Assembly: GCF_014647075.1 (NCBI RefSeq)
Contig: NZ_BMOM01000002.1
Span: 170,778-234,777, forward strand
Length of the DNA: 64,000 nucleotides
Source of the DNA: Deinococcus aerophilus
GTDB lineage: Bacteria; Deinococcota; Deinococci; Deinococcales; Deinococcaceae
Reading direction: 5' to 3'
Shown here: piece after piece, positions 53,816-62,825 of the stretch
Position numbering within the stretch: the first letter of the stretch is position 1
Layout of the letters: every line of letters begins with the position of its first letter
Position numbers and translations under genes: made by a program
Notes under the pieces: model-generated
Told to the model about the DNA's origin: nothing
Databases searched by the model: none
Seen by the model: only the letters and a program-made list of their open reading frames with translations

Positions 53816-53874
53816 CTCCCCCCGGGCGCCGGGCGGCTGCAGGCACGCCGTGCACCATCACCGAACAGCAAGAC

Positions 53875-53900
53875 GCACCCGCGCCGCTGTGGCGGGGTGC
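53875..53900. terminator. Hairpin between convergent genes
   Basis: GCACCC and CGCC (53875-53880, 53882-53885) pair with GGCG and GGGTGC (53891-53900) with one bulged base and a 5-nt loop. No T-run on either side, so it may act with Rho or only as an mRNA end stabiliser. Confidence 0.35.
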
Positions 53901-53993
53901 TCCGAAGTGGTTTGATGCGGGACACCGTTCCGGGGCGTGGTCCAGACGTGCCCCCGGTAGGGGAGAGCTCAGCTCGATGCCGGGCCCACCGCC

Positions 53994-54890
53994 TCACTGC
54001 GGCGTGAGGTAGCGCCTGGGCTGGGTGGACACGGCCAGAGAAGCGACCTGCACGGCAAACCCGGCCGCCGCCTCGGTGCCCTGCTGGCGGCTCAGGGCAT
54101 GCAGGTAGGCGGCGTTCCAGATGTCGCCGGCCCCCACCGTGTCGCTGACCTGAACGGCCGGCGCCGCATGCACGGTCACCCGCCCGCGGTGGTGAAGCAC
54201 AACGCCGCTGGCTCCGCATTTGACGACCAGAGTGCCCTCAGGAGGCAGGTGGGCGGCGAGCGCATCGGCGGCGCGCCGCACCTCGGTCTCGTCGGCGAGG
54301 GCCAGCGCTTCGAGATCGTTGATCAGCAGGTGCTGGGTTCGGGGCAACCAGCTCAGCACCTCGCGCCGCAGCTGGGGCGTATACCCTCCATCGGGCCAGC
54401 CCATGTCGAGCGCCACCTGCGTCCCGGCGCGCTCGAAATGCGTCAGCAGCTCGGGGTACTGGCGGCGGAGTTCCGGGGTCAGAAAGGCCCCGGCGAGCAG
54501 GACAAAGTGACTGCCCGGCAGGTGGGGGCGCAACACCTCCCACCTCAGGTCCGCGAGATGACCCAGCTGGGTCAGGAAGGTCCGTTCCCCGTCGGGATGG
54601 CTCACGGCGACCGTCACCGAGGTGGGTCCGGGGTGGGAAATCCAGGTCAGGGGTCCAGCGGGAAGCTGCCGCCGGAGCCACTCGCCCGCCAGATCGTTTC
54701 CCACGGTGCTGATCACCGCGTGGTCGGTCCCCAGCGCGGCGCACGCGACGGCGGCGTTTCCGGCGTTGCCGCCGACGCGCCACTGCAACTCCTCGACCAG
54801 AACCTCTGTGCCGCGCTGGGGCCACTCCCCGAGGGGACCCACGATCAGGTCCACATTGATGTTGCCCAGAATGACCAGGTCGCGGGTCAC
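53994..54890 (-). CDS. PfkB-family carbohydrate kinase
   Basis: A 298-residue ribokinase-like sugar kinase. The N-terminal signature is LVILGNINVDLIVG and RVGGNAGNAAVACAALG; the C-terminal signature VSDTVGAGDIWNAAYLHALS carries the catalytic Asp (GAGD). GTG start overlaps the PIG-L gene by four bases, last gene of the sugar-importer operon. It would phosphorylate the sugar released by the upstream enzymes. Relatives act on ribose, fructose, 2-keto-3-deoxygluconate, adenosine and amino sugars; the substrate cannot be read here. Confidence 0.9.
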   Translation of the reverse strand: MTRDLVILGNINVDLIVGPLGEWPQRGTEVLVEELQWRVGGNAGNAAVACAALGTDHAVISTVGNDLAGEWLRRQLPAGPLTWISHPGPTSVTVAVSHPDGERTFLTQLGHLADLRWEVLRPHLPGSHFVLLAGAFLTPELRRQYPELLTHFERAGTQVALDMGWPDGGYTPQLRREVLSWLPRTQHLLINDLEALALADETEVRRAADALAAHLPPEGTLVVKCGASGVVLHHRGRVTVHAAPAVQVSDTVGAGDIWNAAYLHALSRQQGTEAAAGFAVQVASLAVSTQPRRYLTPQ

Positions 54891-55732
54891 GCCGGTTCCC
54901 CTTGCAGGGCGGCCGGGCGGAATTCAACGTCCAGGCCAGCGAAGAGATCGTTCATGGGATACTCGGGCACCGGGGAGCGAATGCCGCCGAGGCTGAAGGT
55001 CTCCGTGTGCATCAGGGGTGCGAACTGCTCCTCGGTGAGGGTGCCCAGGGTGCTGAGCGGTCCGGTCTGGGTACGGTGCGAGAACAGCGCGGCCCGTTTC
55101 CGGGCCGCCTGGCTGCGGATGTCGATGCGGGCGGCAATGGTGCAGTCGCACACTGCATACGTCTCCGGCTCCAGGCCCTCGAGCACTCCCAGCGGGCGTC
55201 CACTCTGCAGGCGCAGCATTTCCTCGCGGCTCTGAACGGTGTAGAACAGCCGCTGCACCCGCACCTGCCGGAACCCGCTGCTGGCGTAGGCGGCGGTGGC
55301 GACGCGGTGGGCGATCAGGTGGTCGGGATGGCCGTACATGCCGTGTGGATCGAACGTCAGCATGATCTGGGGGTGGGTGGCCTCGATCACCTCCAGAATC
55401 CGGCGTTCCATCTCAGTGGGGTCCGCGTTGATGGTCGCCAGCGGATCGTCGCGGCGCAGCCGGTCGCCCCGTCCGCTGTCGTGGTAATCCAGAAAGATGG
55501 GGGGGTGGATGCCCAGGGTGGCGCAGGCGTCTTTCAGCTCCTGCGCCCGCTGGGGGGCGATCTCCACCTCGCCCAGGGCCGGATCGGTGTTGCGCCCGGC
55601 CTCGCCGCGCGTGAGGCAGATTAGGTGAACCTGCGCCCCCCGCGCTGCGTACAGCGCCAGCGTTCCGCCGCAGCGCAGCGCCTCGTCGTCCGGATGGGCG
55701 AACACGGCCAGAAGGGAAGCGGGGGCGCTCAT
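54887..55732 (-). CDS. Cytoplasmic PIG-L family deacetylase
   Basis: A 281-residue Zn-dependent N-deacetylase of the MshB/BshB type. The metal motif is VFAHPDDEALRCGG (His and the Asp pair), and the late metal His is in DPHGMYGHPDHLIAHR. No signal peptide. Relatives remove acetyl from GlcNAc-inositol (MshB), GlcNAc-malate (BshB) or chitin oligomers. It is coupled to a permease gene by ATGA and to the PfkB kinase gene, so it should act on the imported compound before phosphorylation. Confidence 0.9.
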   Translation of the reverse strand: MSAPASLLAVFAHPDDEALRCGGTLALYAARGAQVHLICLTRGEAGRNTDPALGEVEIAPQRAQELKDACATLGIHPPIFLDYHDSGRGDRLRRDDPLATINADPTEMERRILEVIEATHPQIMLTFDPHGMYGHPDHLIAHRVATAAYASSGFRQVRVQRLFYTVQSREEMLRLQSGRPLGVLEGLEPETYAVCDCTIAARIDIRSQAARKRAALFSHRTQTGPLSTLGTLTEEQFAPLMHTETFSLGGIRSPVPEYPMNDLFAGLDVEFRPAALQGEPA

Positions 55733-56622
55733 CCCTTCATGCCCGTCAGCACAATGCCGTCGATGATCTGTTTCTGGAAGATGGCGAAGACGATCAGGAC
55801 CGGAATCACCGCCAGGCTGCTCGCCGCCATGATCAGGCCCCACTGGGTGCCCGCCTCGCCGTTGAACAGCGCCGTGCCCACCGGCAGCGTGCGGAACTCG
55901 GGTTTCTGAATGACGATCAGCGGCCACAGGAAAGCGTTCCAGTTGCCCAGGAAGGTAAAGATCGCCAGGCTCGCCAGTGCCGGGCGGACGAGCGGCAGGG
56001 CGATGCGCCAGAAGATGCCGAACTCGCTCATGCCGTCGATGCGCGCCGCTTCGAGCAGGTCATCGGGCAGCGTCTCGAAGAACTGCCGCATCAGAAAGAC
56101 CCCGAAAGCGCTGATCAGTCCCGGGAACATGATCGCGAAGTACGCGCCGGGGGTGCTCCGGGTCAACTGCAGGTCGCTGACGCCCACGAACCACGGAATG
56201 ACGAGCATCTCGGTGGGAATCATTAGAGTGGACAGGATCAGGATGAAGATCAGGTTCTTGCCGGGAAAGTCGAACTTGGCCAGGGTGTACCCGACGAGCG
56301 AGTCGAAGAACAGCACGCTGGCGGTGGTCACCCCGGCCACCAGCAGGCTGTTGGCAAACCACTGCAGGAACCGGGTTTCCAGCAGCACCTGACGGTAGTT
56401 GTCGAGCGTGGGCACAGCGGGCAAAAAGGCGAGGTTGAACAGTTCCTGAAAGCTCTTGAGGCTGGTCAGCAGCATCCACGCGAAGGGAAACAGCGTGACC
56501 ACGATGCCGACGGTCAGGACGACATAGGCCAGGAGGACGGGGGTATTGAGGCGGCGGCGCGGGCGGGGCTGGCCGCTCACGGCGGCGGGCCGCTCTTCGG
56601 GGCGGGCGGGATGGGTGGTCAT
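55729..56622 (-). CDS. Carbohydrate ABC transporter permease (MalG-type)
   Basis: A 297-residue inner-membrane subunit, six hydrophobic segments. It carries the EAA loop EAARIDGMSEFGIFWRIALPLVRPAL and the typical N-terminal VVTLFPFAWMLLTSLKS. It forms a pair with the MalF-type permease encoded upstream (61-nt gap) and is coupled to the PIG-L gene by ATGA. No MsmX/MalK-type ATPase gene is present in the operon. Confidence 0.92.
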   Translation of the reverse strand: MTTHPARPEERPAAVSGQPRPRRRLNTPVLLAYVVLTVGIVVTLFPFAWMLLTSLKSFQELFNLAFLPAVPTLDNYRQVLLETRFLQWFANSLLVAGVTTASVLFFDSLVGYTLAKFDFPGKNLIFILILSTLMIPTEMLVIPWFVGVSDLQLTRSTPGAYFAIMFPGLISAFGVFLMRQFFETLPDDLLEAARIDGMSEFGIFWRIALPLVRPALASLAIFTFLGNWNAFLWPLIVIQKPEFRTLPVGTALFNGEAGTQWGLIMAASSLAVIPVLIVFAIFQKQIIDGIVLTGMKG

Positions 56623-56683
56623 GCGGGCTCCACGGAAGGGCGCTGCCCGGAAAGCGTGGCCTGCGGCCGGAATGAACTCCGGT

Positions 56684-57613
56684 TCACAGGTCGTACCGCC
56701 GGGTCAGGAAGCGCAGCTGAATCAGGGTAATGGCCAGGATGATCACGAACAGCACCACGGTGATGGCCGAGGCGTAGCCCATCTGGTAGCGGCCGAAGGC
56801 GATCTGGTAGATGTACAGCGCCACGGTCATGGTGCTGCCCAGCGGGCCGCCCTGGTCGGTGAAGTTCAGGTTGACGACCTGGGTGAACAGCTGTAGATAG
56901 GAGATGGTGCCGGTGACCACGCTGAAGACGATGGTGGGGTTGAGCAGCGGCAGCGTGATCTTCCAGAAGGCCTGCGTGCCGTTCGCGCCGTCGATCTCGG
57001 CGGCCTCGTAGTAGCTGCGCGGAATGGCCGCGAGACCGGCGAGGAACAGCACGATCTGAAAGCCCAGGTTCTGCCACACCACCAGGGCCGCCGTGGTGGC
57101 CAGCGCCTGCGAGGGCGAGGTCAGGAAGTTCTGCGGCGGAATGTTCAGCCAGATCAGGAAGGTGTTGATCGGACCGAATTGCGGGCTGAACAGCCACTGC
57201 CAGACCCACGCGGCGGCCACGATGGGGGTCACGTAGGGAGCGAAGTACAGCGCCCGGAACAGGCCCCGCAGCGCCTGGATGCGGTTGAGCATCAGTGCCA
57301 CCACCAGCCCCAGGGCGATCTGGGCCGGAACGCCGATCACCGCGTACAGTGCCGTGTTGCGCAGTGACTGTCCGAACTTCTCATCGGCGAACAGGCGCTC
57401 GTAGTTCTCGAGGCCGACGAAGGGCTGCTGCTCTTTAAGGATGTTCCAGTCGAACACGCTCAGGCGCAGGGCGGAGAGGGTGGGCAAAAAGCGCACGATC
57501 AGAAAGAAGATCAGCGGAACGAGCAGGAAGGTGTAGGCCGTACGGGCCTGATGCCGGCGCATCGAGCCGCCCCGGCGGGGCCTGGGAGGGGAAGTGGGCG
57601 CCGTGCGGGTCAC
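56684..57613 (-). CDS. Carbohydrate ABC transporter permease (MalF-type)
   Basis: A 309-residue membrane subunit with six hydrophobic segments. It has FVGLENYERLFAD, the EAA loop EAAEIDGANGTQAFWKITLPLLNPTI, and the C-terminal QIAFGRYQMGYASAITVVLF. GTG start at 57613 with only a weak ribosome site; the ATG at codon 18 (MRRHQARTAYTFLL) is an alternative. It follows the binding-protein gene after 157 nt containing a hairpin. Confidence 0.9.
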   Translation of the reverse strand: MTRTAPTSPPRPRRGGSMRRHQARTAYTFLLVPLIFFLIVRFLPTLSALRLSVFDWNILKEQQPFVGLENYERLFADEKFGQSLRNTALYAVIGVPAQIALGLVVALMLNRIQALRGLFRALYFAPYVTPIVAAAWVWQWLFSPQFGPINTFLIWLNIPPQNFLTSPSQALATTAALVVWQNLGFQIVLFLAGLAAIPRSYYEAAEIDGANGTQAFWKITLPLLNPTIVFSVVTGTISYLQLFTQVVNLNFTDQGGPLGSTMTVALYIYQIAFGRYQMGYASAITVVLFVIILAITLIQLRFLTRRYDL

Positions 57614-57717
57614 GGGGTCCCTGGGCGGACATGGAGTCTGGGCATCTCAACCTCTGGAGCGGAGTGATGGAGGGCCTGCGGGGACACGGCGGGGCGTGGA
57701 AGGACGACGCGCCTCCA

Positions 57718-57746
57718 CCTCCCCCCGGACGGCGCCGGAGGGGAGG
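57718..57746 (-). promoter_or_regulatory. GC hairpin after the sugar-binding protein gene
   Basis: CCTCCCC (57718-57724) pairs with GGGGAGG (57740-57746), and further CGG/CCG pairs lie inside. It is 25 nt past the binding-protein stop on the minus strand and has no U-run. It occupies the same position as the hairpins of the other three importer operons. Confidence 0.5.
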
Positions 57747-57770
57747 CGGCGGCGCGGGCCGCCGAACGCC

Positions 57771-59012
57771 TTACTTGTAGTAGCTGTTGAGGATCTTCTG
57801 CTCGTCGGCGGCGGCCTGCTTGATGGCGTCGGCCGGTTTGGCGCCCTTGAGCAGCACCGTGTTGATCGCGTCCACCCAGGCCTTGCGCTGCCCGGCTTCG
57901 TCCACGAACAGCGTGGAGTGCGCGAACGGCAGCGAGCCCACGAAGGCCCCGAACACCGGGTCCTTGCGCAGCGACGCGTCGCCCGCCAGCTTGCGGCTCG
58001 CCGGAATCTCGCCCACCGAGTCCAGCCAAGTGCGCTGGGTGGTCTCGCTGGTCAGGAACTTGAGGAACTTCACGGCCGCGTCGAGCTTTTCGCCCTTGGC
58101 ATTCTTGGTGATGCCGTTGACCCAGTACGACCCGAAGTTGCTGCGGACGCCGTTGTCCTTCATCACCGGCAGCGGGATGACGCCCCACTCGAACTTGGCC
58201 CCGTTCTTGATGGTGTTGATGGCGAAGGAACCGTCGATGATCATGCCGACCTTGCCGGCGATAAAGGCGTCGCGGTAGCTGTTGTTGCCGGGGAAGAAGT
58301 TGGGCACGCCCAGCTTGTACTTGGTCTGCAGGTCGGTGTAGAAGGCCATGGCCTTGCGCCCGGCGTCGCTGTCGTAGGTGGCCGTCTTGCCGTCCTTGCT
58401 GTACGGGGTGCCGCCGAACTGCCGCACGAGCACCTCGCGGACCATGTGGTAGTCCTGGCCGTCGGGCTGGATGCCGAAGCCCAGGGTGGTGAAGCGCGGC
58501 GGCGCGCCCTTGACGATCTTTGCCCCGGCGGCGATGAAGTCTTCCCAGGTGCGCGGGGGGGTCAGGCGGGCGGCCTTGAACAGGTCTTTGTTGTAGAACA
58601 CCGCCAGCGTGCGCACCGAGATGGGCAGGGCGTAGTACTTGCCGTCCATCTTGCTGGTCTGGATCATCGGCACGAAGTCGCTCTCGATCTTCTTGATCGG
58701 GAAGTCCTTGGCGGGGAGGGGCTGCAGGTAACCGCTGTCCACGTACTGCGGCAGCCAGCCGTAGAACAGGTTGACCACGTCCGGGCCCTGGCCGGCGGGA
58801 ACGCTGGAGGCGACCTTCTGGTTGTAGGCGTCGTAGGGAAAGGTTTCCTGCTTGATCTTGATGTCGGGGTTGGCAGCCTCGAACTTCTTGATCAGCTCGT
58901 TCATGGTGCTGACCTTGCTGGCGTAGTCGTACTGCCAGTAGGTGAGCGTTACGGGAGCGGCCGAGGCGGAGGCGAGGGACAGGCCGAGGGCCAGCGTAAG
59001 CAACTTTTTCAT
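57771..59012 (-). CDS. Carbohydrate ABC transporter substrate-binding protein (SBP family 1)
   Basis: A 413-residue exported sugar receptor. Signal peptide MKKLLTLALGLSLASASA, cleaved near residue 18, then VTLTYWQYDYASKVSTMNEL, FEAANPDIKIK, a hinge region with ALPISVRTLAVFYNKDLF, and GSYWVNGITKNAKGEKLDAAVKFL. This is the MalE/UgpB-type family for di- and oligosaccharides or glycosides. ATG at 59012 has AAGGAGAT upstream. Neighbours (deacetylases, lyase, kinase) suggest an N-acetylated sugar conjugate as ligand. Confidence 0.93.
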   Translation of the reverse strand: MKKLLTLALGLSLASASAAPVTLTYWQYDYASKVSTMNELIKKFEAANPDIKIKQETFPYDAYNQKVASSVPAGQGPDVVNLFYGWLPQYVDSGYLQPLPAKDFPIKKIESDFVPMIQTSKMDGKYYALPISVRTLAVFYNKDLFKAARLTPPRTWEDFIAAGAKIVKGAPPRFTTLGFGIQPDGQDYHMVREVLVRQFGGTPYSKDGKTATYDSDAGRKAMAFYTDLQTKYKLGVPNFFPGNNSYRDAFIAGKVGMIIDGSFAINTIKNGAKFEWGVIPLPVMKDNGVRSNFGSYWVNGITKNAKGEKLDAAVKFLKFLTSETTQRTWLDSVGEIPASRKLAGDASLRKDPVFGAFVGSLPFAHSTLFVDEAGQRKAWVDAINTVLLKGAKPADAIKQAAADEQKILNSYYK

Positions 59013-59060
59013 GGATCTCCTTGCGGTTGGGCGTGAAATGAGGGGTACTTGAGAATTTAA

Positions 59061-59066
59061 ACTATA
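59061..59066 (-). promoter_or_regulatory. Possible internal promoter before the sugar-binding protein gene
   Basis: TATAGT (minus strand, five of six to TATAAT) in an AT-rich island, TATAGTTTAAATTCTC, inside the 142-nt gap after the secreted deacetylase gene. The -35 partner is poor. An AGTTT-containing AT-rich tract also precedes the ROK gene near 63850, so this may be a ROK-controlled promoter. Confidence 0.35.
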
Positions 59067-59154
59067 CGTCGGGCAGGAGTGGAAAGGAGAGCTGGCCGGC
59101 AATCTGTGTGGACGGTGTTTCTCCATTCCCCCTCCTCCTGGCGGGAACGCCCGG

Positions 59155-61419
59155 TTACTTGCCCAGGGTCACGCGGGGCCACAGGTAGGGCAGGGCCTGC
59201 TTGCCGCCCCAGGAGAAGGCTGCCCACGCCAGCCCGCTCTGGCTGATGTTCGCGCCCACACGGGCGTCGGCCGTGTCGCCGTCGTACATCACCAGGTTCA
59301 GGCCGATGGTGTCGCCCGTTTTGGGCACCTTGGGCATGGCGGCCCACGGCAGGCGGAACTCGATGGTGTAGCCGCCGTCCACCTTCCTGGAGGCCACCTG
59401 CATGCCGGGCGCCGTTTCCTCCATCACGCCCTGCCGGGCGTCGGCGTCGCGGAATCCGCGCGCCCCAAAGCCGTCGGTGGTGCAGGGGAAGGCGGCGGCC
59501 TGCATGGTGGTGCCGGTGTCGCGGCTGGTGCCGCTGGGGTCCACGGTGACGCCAATCGCGTCCGAGCGCAGCTGGGCCTTGACGTCGTCGGGGGCGATGT
59601 TGCAGGCCACCACCTCGTCCTTGACGTTCAGGCCCACGTACAGGTACGTGTCGTCGTAGCCGAGCTTGAAGCGGGCGCTGGCATCCGCCGCACCGTCGGG
59701 CTTGGCCCGCCACCACAGGTCTTCCGGGCTGATCTGCCCGTCGGCGCCCGCCGACAGGTCGGCCAGGTCGCCGTCAATGGCCGGCGCCTTGCTCAGGCGC
59801 GGAATGGTCAGGCTGGGCAGCACGTAGGCGTTGGCGGTGTCGGTGAAGTTGCCGGTGCTGAGGCTGACCGGCAGCAGCGCACTCTGGCGTCCGGCAGGCA
59901 GCGCGGCGGCCACAGCTTGCAGCTGCAACGTCAGCGTCTTGCTCTGTCCGGCGGCCAGCGAGTAGGCCGTGTCGCCCGACAGCGTGATGCCTGCGGGCAG
60001 TTTCAGCTCTACCTTGCCGTTCACGGCGGCCCCGCTGCGGTTGGTCACGGTCACGCTGACCGGGGTCTTCTGCCCCAGTGCCAGCGCCAGACGGGTGGGC
60101 AGCGAGCCGATCACCCAGTCGGTGCCGGTCTGCCGCGCGAAGTCCTGGTACGCGGCGACGTCGAAGGTGGGGGCGAACGTGGCCACGACGGCGGGCAGCG
60201 GGCGCACGAAGGTGCCGGCACGCCCGGTGATGGCCTGCCCGTCCTGCACGGCGCGGTAGCTGCCGGTCAGGGCGCTGCGCTCGGCGGCGGCCCCGGCGGG
60301 GGCCATGACCTGGAAGGTGGCGCTGGCCGACTCACCGGGCTTGAGGGTCCGGGCGGCCGGAGCGGCCGAGACCGTCCAGCCGTCCGGCGCATTCAGGGCC
60401 AGCGTGACGCCGGTCATGGGCTGGGCGGTGGTGTTGATCAGGGTGACCGTCACGGGCGCGGCCTGTCCCGCACCGATGTCGTAGGCGCCGGGCTGCACTT
60501 CCAGCCGCACGCCGGCCGGCGAGGACCCGCTGGGGGCCAGCGCCCCGCCGAGCAGCGAGGTTTCCCGGGCGGGCGTGGGCACCCGCGAGGCCACCAGCAT
60601 GAACGACTCGGGATTGGCTGCCCGCGCCGGCAGCGTGGAGGTGGTGTCCCAGCCCTGCGAGCGGTAGTTGTGCTGCGCGATGCTCTTGAGGTCCGCGTAG
60701 CGTAGCCGCGCGGTGCGCGACACGTCGTCGGTGGGAATCTTGACGGTGGCCTCGGCCGCGCTGTTGGGGTAGTAGTACAGCTTCAGCGGCGTGAACGGCT
60801 GCACGCCCTCGGCCAGCTGCTCGGGGCAGGACTTCGGGTCACCGGCCGAGTTGTAGGCCAGCGTGGCGGCGCGGGCGGCCATCTGGTGCTGGCCGTGCGT
60901 GCCGGGGCCGGGCCACATCGTCACGATGATCTCGGGGCGGCGCACCCGCACCAGCCGCACCACGTCGCACACAAAGGCCGGGCCGCCCCACTTTTCGAGC
61001 GTCTCCTCGGCCGACAGCGTGAAGTAGAAGTCGCGCAGGCCCAGGAAGTGCGGACTGTCCACGCCCAGCATCGCCAGCGAGCGGCGTTCTTCTTCCTCGC
61101 GGATCAAGCCCAGGGCGCGGCCGGTCTCGCGGCCGGTGGCGTTGCCGCCGCCCTCGCCGCCGGTCAGGGTGACCACGGTGCCCTTGAGGCCGCCGTCCAG
61201 CAGGTAGCGGGCCAGGATGCCGCCCACGCCGCTGTCGTCGTCCGGGTGCGCGCCGATGAACATCAGGTCCACGTCCATCAGGTCCAGGCCGCTGACCGTG
61301 CCGCCGTAGGAAGCGGGGCCACTCTGGATGGGGTTGGGAGCGGGCGCAGGCGCAGTCTGTGCGCTTGCGGCACCCACCAGCAGGGACAGCAGCACGGCGG
61401 ACCAGCAACGTTTTCTCAT
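59155..61419 (-). CDS. Secreted PIG-L deacetylase with C-terminal beta domains
   Basis: A 754-residue exported protein. The signal peptide MRKRCWSAVLLSLLVGAASA is followed by a PIG-L domain (about 45-290) with the metal motif FIGAHPDDDSGVGG, LTGGEGGG and MWPGPGTHGQHQMAARA (late His). Next come beta-sandwich regions resembling NEW3-type domains (PVTVTLINTTAQPMTGVTLAL, PVSVTVTNRSGAAVNGKVEL) and a C-terminal CBM9-like domain (PAIDGDLADL, FKLGYDDTYLYVGLNVKD, YTIEFRLPWAAM). It would deacetylate an extracellular glycan or glycoside at the surface. ATG with AAGGAGG upstream; ATGA overlap with the lyase gene. Confidence 0.88.
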   Translation of the reverse strand: MRKRCWSAVLLSLLVGAASAQTAPAPAPNPIQSGPASYGGTVSGLDLMDVDLMFIGAHPDDDSGVGGILARYLLDGGLKGTVVTLTGGEGGGNATGRETGRALGLIREEEERRSLAMLGVDSPHFLGLRDFYFTLSAEETLEKWGGPAFVCDVVRLVRVRRPEIIVTMWPGPGTHGQHQMAARAATLAYNSAGDPKSCPEQLAEGVQPFTPLKLYYYPNSAAEATVKIPTDDVSRTARLRYADLKSIAQHNYRSQGWDTTSTLPARAANPESFMLVASRVPTPARETSLLGGALAPSGSSPAGVRLEVQPGAYDIGAGQAAPVTVTLINTTAQPMTGVTLALNAPDGWTVSAAPAARTLKPGESASATFQVMAPAGAAAERSALTGSYRAVQDGQAITGRAGTFVRPLPAVVATFAPTFDVAAYQDFARQTGTDWVIGSLPTRLALALGQKTPVSVTVTNRSGAAVNGKVELKLPAGITLSGDTAYSLAAGQSKTLTLQLQAVAAALPAGRQSALLPVSLSTGNFTDTANAYVLPSLTIPRLSKAPAIDGDLADLSAGADGQISPEDLWWRAKPDGAADASARFKLGYDDTYLYVGLNVKDEVVACNIAPDDVKAQLRSDAIGVTVDPSGTSRDTGTTMQAAAFPCTTDGFGARGFRDADARQGVMEETAPGMQVASRKVDGGYTIEFRLPWAAMPKVPKTGDTIGLNLVMYDGDTADARVGANISQSGLAWAAFSWGGKQALPYLWPRVTLGK

Positions 61420-62825
61420 AACGAACCTCCTTCAAGGTACGAACGGGCATTCATAAAGCGGGTGGTGAGGCTGTCGTGGTGGGCCAGGTCCGTGTCCAGG
61501 CGTTCGCGGGCTGCCAGGAGTTCCCCGGCCATGACCTGCGGAGCGGGGCCGCCGAAGGTGGTGCGGCGGGCGATGAATTCCGCCGGGTTCAGGGCGCTTT
61601 GCACCTCGGCTTCCGGCAGATGCAGGCCCACTGCCCCGAGATCCGCGGCGGTCAAGGTGCTGACCGCGCGGCCCTGGGCGTGCAGGTGTGCGAGCAGCGC
61701 CGCCACGTGGGCGTGCGCGTCCCGGAAGCCGCAGCCGGTGTGGCGGGCGATCACGTCGGCCAGCTCGGTGACCACCGATTCGCCCTGCTGGGCTTCGCGC
61801 AGCCATTCCTCGCGGTTGAGCCTGGGATTGGTCAGCGAGGCGATCATCAGTTCCAGGCCATCGCGGAAGTCGTGCCACATGCTGGTCAGCGGCGGCTGCA
61901 TGTCCGGGCCAGGGTCGTTGATGTCCCCGAACGGCACGTTATGGCTGCTGATGATCACGCTCTGCGTCACCCCGATGGCCTTGCTGAACTTGGTCCGGGC
62001 GTGTTCCAGGGCCACCGGATTGCGCTTCTGCGGCATCACGCTGCTGCCCTGCACCAGCCCGTCTTCCAGCGACAGCAGCCCGCGCGAGGCCCAGAACAGC
62101 AGGTCGTACAGCACCCTCGAGAGGGTCGTGGACACCACCGTGATCACGCTGGCGATCTCCACCTGCCAGTCGCTGGCGCTCACAGCATCGTAGGTGTTCT
62201 CGATGGGCCGGTCAAAGGCCAGCAGCGCCGAGGTGCGCGTTCGGTCGATGGGAAAACTGGTGCCGCCCAGCGCCACCGCGCCCATCGGGCTGATGTTCAG
62301 GTGCGCCAGGGCACCCAGCATTCGCGCGCTGTCGCGGGACAGAACGTTTTCCACCGCCGTCAGGTAGTGCGCCAGGGTGGTGGGCTGGGCCGGCTGGTGG
62401 TGGGTGTACGCGACAATCACGGTGTCGATCTCCCGCGCGGCGAGGTCCAGCAGCGTGCGCCGCAGCCGCAACACCCGCTCCATGGCCCGCATCAGGCGCA
62501 GCCGGGCACTCAGGCGATAGATGGTCATGTCCAGATCGTTGCGCGACAGCGCCGTCCGCAGCGCCCCTGCCGCGTCCGCGTCACGGGCCGCCAGCGTCCG
62601 GTCGAGCGTGAAGAACACGTCCTCGATGCTGGGGTCATAGGCTGGAAACGGCTCCCGGCGCAGGTCGCGCAGCAGCATGGCTGCCTCGCCCGCGTGCGCC
62701 ACGCCGCAGCCGTCCAGCATCAGGGCGTGGGCGCTCAGGGCGTCGAACAGGTGGGGCAGCAGATGTTCGCTGGCGTAGTCGTAATCGGGCTGCAGAACGG
62801 TCCGCAGATAGGTGTCATGCCACAT
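61416..62825 (-). CDS. Argininosuccinate lyase-like enzyme of the fumarase/aspartase superfamily
   Basis: A 469-residue lyase homologue, second gene of the operon. It keeps the superfamily active-site blocks: SRNDLDMT (substrate-binding Asn), AYTHHQPAQPTTLAHYL (the His pair), MGAVALGGTSFPIDRTRT and GSSVMPQKRNPVALEHAR (signature with catalytic Ser). All members eliminate fumarate or a close analogue from an N- or O-succinyl group. No argG is nearby and the context is sugar catabolism, so arginine synthesis is unlikely; the substrate may be a succinyl or malyl conjugate. Start within the ROK gene's last codons (11-nt overlap). Confidence 0.87.
   Translation of the reverse strand: MWHDTYLRTVLQPDYDYASEHLLPHLFDALSAHALMLDGCGVAHAGEAAMLLRDLRREPFPAYDPSIEDVFFTLDRTLAARDADAAGALRTALSRNDLDMTIYRLSARLRLMRAMERVLRLRRTLLDLAAREIDTVIVAYTHHQPAQPTTLAHYLTAVENVLSRDSARMLGALAHLNISPMGAVALGGTSFPIDRTRTSALLAFDRPIENTYDAVSASDWQVEIASVITVVSTTLSRVLYDLLFWASRGLLSLEDGLVQGSSVMPQKRNPVALEHARTKFSKAIGVTQSVIISSHNVPFGDINDPGPDMQPPLTSMWHDFRDGLELMIASLTNPRLNREEWLREAQQGESVVTELADVIARHTGCGFRDAHAHVAALLAHLHAQGRAVSTLTAADLGAVGLHLPEAEVQSALNPAEFIARRTTFGGPAPQVMAGELLAARERLDTDLAHHDSLTTRFMNARSYLEGGSL

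Noticed and set aside
61416..62825. Straight call as argH of arginine biosynthesis
   Set aside because: No argG or other arginine gene nearby and operon membership with sugar catabolism; kept as argininosuccinate lyase-like.
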